A DNA stretch of 5,779 nucleotides. Origin: Trueperaceae bacterium. Its GTDB lineage: Bacteria; Deinococcota; Deinococci; Deinococcales; Trueperaceae. The number at the start of each line of letters is the position of its first letter. The stretch's first letter is position 1. Below the pieces are notes generated by a model, which saw nothing but the letters and a program-made list of their open reading frames with translations, was not told the DNA's origin and made no database searches. The stretch lies in the NCBI GenBank assembly GCA_029210865.1, contig JARGGE010000200.1, positions 1-5,779 on the forward strand, read 5' to 3'. The translations under genes were made by a program, and so were the position numbers. Below are positions 1 to 4,692 of the stretch, piece by piece.

Positions 1-271
1 CAGCCTCGACCCGCAGACCGACCTCTTCCTCGGCCTCCCGGATCGCGGTGGCGACCACGTCCTCGCCGGCCTCGAGCCGTCCGCCGGGAAAGGCCACCTG
101 CCCGGCATGCCGCGCGAGCCCGCTGGCGCGGACCGTGAACAGCAGTTCGAGCCCGTCGGGCCCGTCGAGCAGCGGCACCAGCACCGCGGCGCGGCCGTGG
201 CCCACCAGGTCGAGGCCCCGTCCGGGCGCGGCGAGCGCCCGGACGACGTCCACGACCTGGAGGCGACTCAC
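1..271 (-). CDS. Nudix hydrolase, CoA pyrophosphatase type (3' end cut by window edge)
   Basis: The first 90 residues of a Nudix hydrolase; the C-terminal part lies beyond base 1. The Nudix box is complete: G64-x5-E70-x7-R78-E79-A-E-E82-E83-V-G85-L86, which holds the metal-binding glutamates. Just before it, residues 43-64 read LLFTVRASGLARHAGQVAFP followed by GG. This matches the extra signature of the NudL/YeaB/Nudt7 group, which splits coenzyme A into phosphopantetheine and 3',5'-ADP. Nudix substrates are hard to assign from sequence, so CoA is a family-based inference. The start is taken as GTG at 271-269, 16 nt after the mazG stop, with a purine-rich GGGGCAGGG just upstream. No better in-frame start was seen between it and the mazG stop. 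It appears to be the last visible gene of the minus-strand operon, and pairing with mazG suggests a shared nucleotide and cofactor clean-up role. Confidence 0.88.
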   Translation of the reverse strand, partial: MSRLQVVDVVRALAAPGRGLDLVGHGRAAVLVPLLDGPDGLELLFTVRASGLARHAGQVAFPGGRLEAGEDVVATAIREAEEEVGLRVEA

Positions 272-287
272 GCCCTGCCCCGTGCGC

Positions 288-914
288 TCACACCGCGCCG
301 GCGATCCCGTCGCGGCGGCGAGCGTCGACGTGGTCGCGCAGGAGCAGCTCCGGGTCGAGCCCGGCGTCGGCCGCGGCCTGCGCGAGCGCCAGCAGGGCGG
401 GCGCCAACGCGTCGGGGTCGGACGCCACGTCGGCCAGGGTGCGCCGCTCGAGGTCGGGCTCGACGCGCCACCCCAGGGCGACGGCCAGGTCGGCCGCGCG
501 CCGCAGCGCCGGGAGCGAACGCGGTACCCGGTCGCCGGGGGCCACCGGGACGCCCCCGGTCTCTTGCACCTTGATCGCGTTCCAGTTGCGCAGCACCTCG
601 GCCGCGTCCGCGACCTCGACGTCGCCGAACACGTGGGGGTGGCGGCGCACCAGCTTCTCGACGATGGCGGCCTCGACGTCCGCGTACCCGAACGTGCCGG
701 CCTCCTCACCGATCACGGCGTGGAAGGCGACCTGCAGCAGGACGTCGCCGAGTTCCTCGGCGAGATGGGCCGGGTCGCCGGCCGCCATCGCGTCCACGGC
801 TTCGGCGGCCTCCTCGAGGAGGTACGGACGCAGGGAGTCGTGGGTCTGCGCTTGGTCCCACGGGCACCCATCGGGGGCGCGCAGGCGGCGCATCGTGTGC
901 AGCAGGCGGTCCAT
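288..914 (-). CDS. mazG: MazG nucleoside triphosphate pyrophosphohydrolase
   Basis: A 208-residue cytoplasmic all-alpha NTP pyrophosphohydrolase. The family converts (d)NTPs to NMP and pyrophosphate and is linked to removal of non-canonical nucleotides and, in E. coli, to ppGpp levels in starvation. The N-terminal MazG domain is textbook: CPWD (17-20), QTH (23-25), the metal-binding E34-E35-x-x-E38, E54-x-x-D57 within EELGD, and KLVRRHPHVF (87-96), then N110-W111 and K115. Residues 132-200 occupy the place of the second MazG domain of E. coli MazG (263 aa) but are shorter and show neither an EExxE nor an ExxD metal motif. The ATG at 914-912 starts 9 nt after the pgeF stop. There is no strong ribosome binding site, but a GGTAGCAT box ends 6 nt before the ATG, so a leaderless mRNA could begin here in addition to read-through from upstream. 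The family assignment is secure; the true substrate is not known from sequence. Confidence 0.95.
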   Translation of the reverse strand: MDRLLHTMRRLRAPDGCPWDQAQTHDSLRPYLLEEAAEAVDAMAAGDPAHLAEELGDVLLQVAFHAVIGEEAGTFGYADVEAAIVEKLVRRHPHVFGDVEVADAAEVLRNWNAIKVQETGGVPVAPGDRVPRSLPALRRAADLAVALGWRVEPDLERRTLADVASDPDALAPALLALAQAAADAGLDPELLLRDHVDARRRDGIAGAV

Positions 915-920
915 GACCGC

Positions 921-928
921 ATGCTACC
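921..928 (-). promoter_or_regulatory. Candidate leaderless -10 element for mazG
   Basis: Read on the minus strand, GGTAGCAT spans 928-921; its TAGCAT part fits the TAnnnT minimum of a bacterial -10 box. It is followed by exactly 6 nt (GCGGTC) and then the mazG ATG, so a transcript starting 7 nt after the box would begin on the A of the start codon. The TAG of this box is also the stop codon of pgeF. No recognisable -35 hexamer was seen. An internal operon promoter is inferred from this spacing and from the matching boxes near 3548, 4649 and 4679. Confidence 0.5.
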
Positions 929-1703
929 TGGGCGCGCGCACCACCGCCCAATGGCGCCCTGTGCGTCCGTGGTCGCGCCGGTGCGAGAAGCAGCGATCGA
1001 CCGCGCAATGGGTGCACGTCGTGCTCGCGGCGACCGCCGCCGCCGGCAGGCCCGCGGCCATCAGCTGCGCGCGCAACAGCGCCGGCACGTCGAAGCGCCA
1101 GCGGTCGGCGACGCCGGGGTCGGGCCAGATGGCGTGGGCGGGGGCGCCGGCCCGCTCGGCCGCGGCCACGACCTCCTCGCCGACCTGGTAGCACGCCCCT
1201 TGGATCGCCGGGCCCAGCCAGGCGTGCACGTCGCCGACGTCGGTGCCGAAGCGATCGGCCAGCGCATCGAGCGCCGCGCCCACCACACCTGCGACCGCGC
1301 CGCGCCAGCCGGCGTGGGCGGCGGCCACGGCTCCACCCCGCGCGTCGACCAGCACGACGGGAACGCAGTCGGCGGCCGAGACCGCCAGGGCCCACGCCGG
1401 GTCGTCGCTGATCAGCACGTCGCCATCGGCACCGGCGAGGTCGCGACCGGCCACGAGCACCCCCGTGCCGTGGACCTGTCTGCCGGTCATCCAGCGGTCG
1501 GCGTCCACCCCGAAGGCGACCCGGACCCGGCGCCGGTTCTCGAGGACCGCCTCGCGCTCGTCGCCCACCGATAGGCCGAGGTTGAGGCTCGCGTAGGGGC
1601 CGCTGCTCACGCCACCGCGCCGCGGCGTGAAACCGTGGGCCACGCCGGGCGGCAGCGGTCCGCGCTCGAAGTCGGCGAGGTCCAAGGGAGGGCGCGCGTC
1701 CAT
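924..1703 (-). CDS. pgeF: PgeF/YfiH (DUF152) family protein, peptidoglycan editing factor or purine nucleoside-acting enzyme
   Basis: A 259-residue protein of the YfiH/YlmD/LACC1 family, near the usual 240-260 length. Family members have been described as polyphenol oxidases, as purine nucleoside phosphorylases/adenosine deaminases, and in E. coli as a factor that keeps L-Ser out of the peptidoglycan stem peptide. The zinc-site residues are all present: H78 in RQVHG, C113 in SAADC, and H130 in AHAGWRG. The family blocks GPAIQGACYQVGEEV (164-178) and CFSHRRD followed by TGR (238-250) are also visible, as is a THC cluster around C230/C233. The ATG at 1703 is chosen because it gives the normal N-terminus (an early VAHGF segment) and lies 11 nt after the trmB stop. 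The frame is open far upstream but that stretch is antisense-type shadow inside trmB. No clear ribosome binding site is present, so translation is probably coupled to trmB. The family is certain; which of the reported activities applies is not. Confidence 0.93.
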   Translation of the reverse strand: MDARPPLDLADFERGPLPPGVAHGFTPRRGGVSSGPYASLNLGLSVGDEREAVLENRRRVRVAFGVDADRWMTGRQVHGTGVLVAGRDLAGADGDVLISDDPAWALAVSAADCVPVVLVDARGGAVAAAHAGWRGAVAGVVGAALDALADRFGTDVGDVHAWLGPAIQGACYQVGEEVVAAAERAGAPAHAIWPDPGVADRWRFDVPALLRAQLMAAGLPAAAVAASTTCTHCAVDRCFSHRRDHGRTGRHWAVVRAPR

Positions 1704-1714
1704 GGCGACCGCGC

Positions 1715-2722
1715 TCAGTAGTTGCGGGCGACGACGCGCAGCCCGACCGTGCCCTCGAGCCAGTCGCTCACGGCCCCGACCGCCCCGCGCGCGGCCGGCG
1801 TGACGAGCGGGTCGCCGAAGGACTCCAGGCGCACGATCCACTCGTCGCCCTGGCGCCGCTGGGCGACCACCAGCACCTGCTGGACCAGCTCGCCCTCGTC
1901 GAGCGTGACGCGGAAGAGCCAGCGGTCGTCGCGCCCGAGCGCGCGCGCGGCCTCGTGCACGACCACGTGGGCGTCGCCGACGGGGACGACGAGCTTGGCG
2001 AACGGGGCGTCGGCCGGCAACGTCCCGGCGAGCAGGGCGTGGGGCATGGGGTCGCTCCTCGCGATGGGGGGTTCGAACGGCACGCCGGTGCCGTCGAGGA
2101 CGAAGACCTCGTAGCAGAGCGGTTTGCCCTGCTCGCGCCACTTCAAGGCGTACTTGGTCTCGAACACCTCGGGCGGCGGGTCGCGCCGCTCGCGGCGCGC
2201 CACGCCGGACCGGGCCGCCTCGTCGCGCGCGAACGCGACGTAGGGCAGGTGGTCCGAGGCGAGCCGTACCTCGCCCCCGGGCGCGAGCCGCGTCGCCGCG
2301 AGGCGGAAGAACGGCGCCCGCAGGAGCCGGTGGTGCGCGTGCCGCTCCTTGGGCCAGGGGTCGGGGAAGTTCACGGTGATCGAGCGGAGCGCGCCGGCCG
2401 CGAAGAGCTGCCGGACGGCGACCTCGGCGGGCGCCTTGAGGAGCCGGACGTTCCCGACGCCGTCGCGCCGCATGCGTCGCCAGGCGCGCTGGACGCTCGT
2501 GCTCGAGACCTCCAGACCGACGAAGTCGTCCTCGGGGTGCGCGAGCGCGCGGCGCGCGGTGAAGCGGCCGTCACCGAAGCCCACCTCGAGGTGCAGCGGC
2601 GCCGTGCGTCCGAAGACGCTGGACCACGCGACCGGGTGCTCGAGCCGACGCCAAGGGAGCAGCACGGCGTCGCTCGGTGGCAGGAACGGCGCAGGCGCGG
2701 TGGTGTCGATCACGAGGTCCAC
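1715..2722 (-). CDS. trmB: tRNA (guanine-N7)-methyltransferase TrmB with C-terminal extension
   Basis: An S-adenosylmethionine-dependent enzyme that makes m7G46 in the tRNA variable loop. The Rossmann core spans about residues 40-212: SAM-binding LEVGFGDGRF (45-54), acidic loop FVGLEV (67-72), the hallmark NFPDPWPKERHAHHRL (118-133, with the catalytic-region D121 and the tRNA-binding basic run), and the closing motif FETKYALKWREQGKP (187-201). Typical TrmB proteins end soon after this; here about 125 further residues follow (211-335), a predicted beta-rich domain with no motif I recognise. Long C-terminal extensions are known from TrmB of thermophiles such as Aquifex. Two starts are possible: GTG at 2722, overlapping the previous gene by 13 nt, or GTG at 2713 (codon 4), giving a GTGA overlap of 4 nt typical of translational coupling. 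Neither has a strong ribosome binding site. The gene is followed 11 nt later by pgeF. Confidence 0.95.
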   Translation of the reverse strand: MDLVIDTTAPAPFLPPSDAVLLPWRRLEHPVAWSSVFGRTAPLHLEVGFGDGRFTARRALAHPEDDFVGLEVSSTSVQRAWRRMRRDGVGNVRLLKAPAEVAVRQLFAAGALRSITVNFPDPWPKERHAHHRLLRAPFFRLAATRLAPGGEVRLASDHLPYVAFARDEAARSGVARRERRDPPPEVFETKYALKWREQGKPLCYEVFVLDGTGVPFEPPIARSDPMPHALLAGTLPADAPFAKLVVPVGDAHVVVHEAARALGRDDRWLFRVTLDEGELVQQVLVVAQRRQGDEWIVRLESFGDPLVTPAARGAVGAVSDWLEGTVGLRVVARNY

Positions 2723-3549
2723 GGCGGCTCTGGGCGATGGGGTCGGGCCACCAGGGCGTCCTCGACGCGGAGCCCCAGGCGCAACAAGGTCGCGCGCGGC
2801 ACGTGCAGGTACGGGCCGGCGCCCTCGATGGCGACGAGCGGCAGCACGGTCGCGCGACCGTCGGCGCGGCGCAGCGCGACGTGCGCGACGTCGCCACCGC
2901 TCGCGACGCCCCAGGCGCGCACGATCCCGGCGTCCACGCCGACCGTCCCGTCGGGGAGGCGTCCCGGCGCGAGCCGGACGACGAGCTGCGCCGTGCGCGG
3001 TCGCCGCGCGCGGAGCTTGAGGGTGCCGACCTGCACGAGCCGTCCGACCGCCTGGCGGGTCTGGAGCTCGTCGACCTCGAGCTCGGCGGCGATGCGGCCG
3101 ATCGTCCAGTGGCCGTTGACGGCGGCGACCACGCGCTTCTCGAACGCCGCGAACGGCAGCGCCACGGTGCGAACGGTCTCGGGCGCGTACGGGACGGCGT
3201 CGGACGGGGGGGCGGGGGCGTCGTCGGGGTCGTCGCGCCGGCGCTCGTCGGCGCGCCGCAGGAGGTCGAGCAGCAGCCCCTCGGTCGAGCCTTCGAGCGT
3301 GACCACCGGGGCCGGCAACCCGGTCACGAACGAGAAGGCCCCGCGCTCGTCGGCGAACAGCGCGTCCAAGGCGGCCTCGCCCTCGAGCGAGGCGAACTCG
3401 GCGTGCCGCACCTGACCCTTCTCGAAGTAGACCCGCGCCGGTCCCGCCGGGTGCTTCACGGCGAGCCTGCCCGTCCGCCCGGAGGCGGCGAGCAGCTGGA
3501 AGAGGTCGACGAGCGAGAAGAGCCCGAGCGTCCCGGTCACGTCGGGCAT
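2710..3549 (-). CDS. DUF4388 (PATAN) domain protein with winged-helix-like middle and duplicated C-terminal domain
   Basis: A 279-residue cytoplasmic protein with no signal peptide or membrane segment. Residues 4-100 match the DUF4388/PATAN pattern: G-T-L near the start, LVDLFQLL (13-20), GRTGRLAV (24-31), VYFEKGQVRHAEF (40-52), then GEAALDALF and GAFSF (71-74). PATAN domains are usually found in signalling and motility regulators and are thought to bind partners rather than catalyse. Residues 104-122 form a low-complexity Asp/Pro/Ala linker. Residues 133-180 look like a winged helix (IGRIAAELEVDELQTRQAVG with flanking hydrophobics). Residues 185-272 are beta-rich and seem to contain two related halves, around V205-V221 and V250-V267. 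The start ATG at 3549 follows the nitrilase stop by 37 nt. A GGTAGCAT box overlaps this ATG, so a transcript from it would instead serve GTG at 3540 (codon 4). The function is unknown; a regulatory role is inferred from domain type only. Confidence 0.82.
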   Translation of the reverse strand: MPDVTGTLGLFSLVDLFQLLAASGRTGRLAVKHPAGPARVYFEKGQVRHAEFASLEGEAALDALFADERGAFSFVTGLPAPVVTLEGSTEGLLLDLLRRADERRRDDPDDAPAPPSDAVPYAPETVRTVALPFAAFEKRVVAAVNGHWTIGRIAAELEVDELQTRQAVGRLVQVGTLKLRARRPRTAQLVVRLAPGRLPDGTVGVDAGIVRAWGVASGGDVAHVALRRADGRATVLPLVAIEGAGPYLHVPRATLLRLGLRVEDALVARPHRPEPPWTS

Positions 3550-3555
3550 GCTACC
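3548..3555 (-). promoter_or_regulatory. Possible leaderless -10 element for the DUF4388 gene
   Basis: On the minus strand GGTAGCAT spans 3555-3548, and the decamer GGTAGCATGC (3555-3546) is identical to the one before mazG. The box overlaps the annotated ATG at 3549, so it cannot drive a leaderless mRNA from that codon. Seven nt after it lies GTG at 3540 (codon 4 of the same frame), which still leaves the whole DUF4388 domain intact. This is weaker than the other three boxes because the spacing is 7 nt rather than 6. Confidence 0.33.
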
Positions 3556-3586
3556 GCGGCGCAGCGCGCGATCCGGCGGCGGCCGG

Positions 3587-4642
3587 TTACCGACCCGAGG
3601 CCGCCTTGGCGGTCGCCCCGCCGACCGCCTCCCCCGCCCCCAGCGACGGCGGTAGCGGCACGTCGGCCGTGACCACGGCCTCGCTGACGTCGTCCGGGGC
3701 GAGGGCCAACAGCCCCGGTCCCCAGCCCGGCAGGCCCGCGCCCGGCACCAGGTCGGCGTTGGCGACGATGGCCGAGCGGCCGCGCGGGGCGAGCGGTGCC
3801 AGGTCGCCGACGAGCATCGGGTTGACGCCGTAGCGGAGCGACGCGCGCCCTTGGAGCCCGGCGCGCAGACCCGAGCGGAGCCAGGCGTCCTCCTCGGTCC
3901 GGGTCGGGTCGGGCGGCCATGGCCGGTGCCAGGCGGCGTCGTTGGCGGAGGGCTGCACGAGGACCTCGGCCCCGCGGCCGTCGAAGCGCTCGAGCACGTG
4001 GTGGTACCAGCCGTCGAGGCACACGGCGACCGCCAGGCGCCCGGCCGCACCCGGCAGCACGGGCAGGTCCTCGACGCGCCCGGCGGTGAGCCCGACCCGC
4101 CGCTCCGCCCCGGCGGTCAGGTACGCCTTGGCCGCCCGGCCCACGAGCGCCCCGTTCGGCACGAACACGAGCGCGACGTTGCGGACGCGCGCGTCGACGA
4201 CGTGCAGGCCGCGCGCCGCCTCGAAAGCCACGGTCGGCAGGAAGGCGCTGCCGGCGACGACGGTCGCGCCCGCCGCGCGCGCCGCGGCGGCGAAGGCGTC
4301 GCGCTGCAGCGCGAAGGCGGCCGGGGCGAGCTCGGCGACCAGGGCGGGCAGCGGACCGACGCGGTGGCGCCAAGCGGACGCGAGCCAGCGCCCGGGGCGG
4401 CGCGCTGCCCAGCCGAACAGCGCGGGCGCGAGGCCCTCCTCGAGCCGGTCGGCCACCCCGGCCGCCGTCGCGAGCAGGGGCAGCCCGACGAGCTCGGGGA
4501 AGCCGACGAGCACGGGACCCGCCGCGCCGGCCGCCGCCTGGCGCGCGAGGTCGACGACGCGCGCCGCGAACGTGGCCCCGTCGGCGTAGTCGGCGGCGCG
4601 CCAGTGCATCTGCACGGCCGCGAGCCGCAGCGTCCCGGTCAT
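3587..4642 (-). CDS. Carbon-nitrogen hydrolase (nitrilase superfamily), substrate unknown
   Basis: A 351-residue member of the nitrilase/amidase superfamily, which hydrolyses nitriles or amides through a Glu-Lys-Cys triad. The triad is visible: E50 in VGFPELVG, K172 in GRAAKAYLT, and C208 in VAVCLDGWYHH, followed by VLVQPSAN (227-234). The N-terminal LAAVQM (8-12 region) and the late VNPMLVGDL plus GRSAIVANADL blocks fit the fold. E50 to K172 is 122 residues, clearly longer than the roughly 70 usual in the family. The excess sits at about 57-115 and is rich in Ala, Leu, Trp and Arg. There is no signal peptide, so it is probably cytoplasmic. The ATG at 4642 follows a GGTACGCT box by exactly 6 nt, suggesting a leaderless mRNA and making this the first gene of the minus-strand operon. 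The superfamily is certain; no substrate class (NAD synthetase glutaminase, beta-ureidopropionase, omega-amidase, lipoprotein acyltransferase) fits clearly. Confidence 0.88.
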   Translation of the reverse strand: MTGTLRLAAVQMHWRAADYADGATFAARVVDLARQAAAGAAGPVLVGFPELVGLPLLATAAGVADRLEEGLAPALFGWAARRPGRWLASAWRHRVGPLPALVAELAPAAFALQRDAFAAAARAAGATVVAGSAFLPTVAFEAARGLHVVDARVRNVALVFVPNGALVGRAAKAYLTAGAERRVGLTAGRVEDLPVLPGAAGRLAVAVCLDGWYHHVLERFDGRGAEVLVQPSANDAAWHRPWPPDPTRTEEDAWLRSGLRAGLQGRASLRYGVNPMLVGDLAPLAPRGRSAIVANADLVPGAGLPGWGPGLLALAPDDVSEAVVTADVPLPPSLGAGEAVGGATAKAASGR

Positions 4643-4648
4643 GCGCCG

Positions 4649-4656
4649 AGCGTACC
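4649..4656 (-). promoter_or_regulatory. Candidate leaderless -10 element for the nitrilase-led operon
   Basis: On the minus strand GGTACGCT spans 4656-4649; TACGCT fits TAnnnT. Exactly 6 nt (CGGCGC) separate it from the ATG at 4642, so the predicted transcription start is the A of the start codon. No -35 match was found at 16-18 nt upstream. With A and T scarce in this DNA, such a box at this spacing is noteworthy, and it mirrors the box serving the divergent permease gene. Confidence 0.55.
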
Positions 4657-4678
4657 CCCGTCGGGCGGCCGCGGCGCG

Positions 4679-4686
4679 GGTAGACT
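4679..4686 (+). promoter_or_regulatory. Candidate leaderless -10 element for the LptF/LptG permease
   Basis: GGTAGACT at 4679-4686 contains TAGACT, a four-of-six match to TATAAT with the key TAnnnT bases. Six nt (TTGCGT, then G at 4692) separate it from GTG at 4693, so transcription would start on the G of that codon. This favours GTG 4693 over the adjacent in-frame GTG at 4690. There is no purine-rich ribosome binding site between the box and the start, which is consistent with a leaderless message. No -35 hexamer is visible. Confidence 0.6.
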
Positions 4687-4692
4687 TGCGTG

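Noticed and set aside
48..1574. A 508-codon open frame on the plus strand
   Set aside because: It is antisense to the Nudix gene, mazG and most of pgeF, all of which have diagnostic motifs. Its translation is Arg/Gly/Val-rich with no family signature, as expected of shadow frames in very GC-rich DNA.
924..2141. pgeF frame extended upstream to give a 405-residue fusion
   Set aside because: The extra 146 residues are an Arg-rich shadow of trmB; the 259-residue product from ATG 1703 matches the family length and N-terminus.
3206..3218. G7 and G5 runs in the DUF4388 linker, considered as a slippage or phase-variation tract
   Set aside because: The tract is short, interrupted by C, and encodes an ordinary Pro/Ala linker in a frame that is intact.
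3573..3586. Small inverted repeat CCGGC-GGCG-GCCGG just after the nitrilase stop, considered as a terminator or attenuator
   Set aside because: Only a 5-bp stem with no T-run after it; such GC stems are frequent by chance here, and the next gene starts 24 nt beyond it in the same direction.
1955..3672. Long plus-strand frames of 331 and 486 codons opposite trmB and the DUF4388 gene
   Set aside because: Low-complexity, Arg/Gly/Ala-rich translations antisense to well-supported genes; no start signal or known domain.
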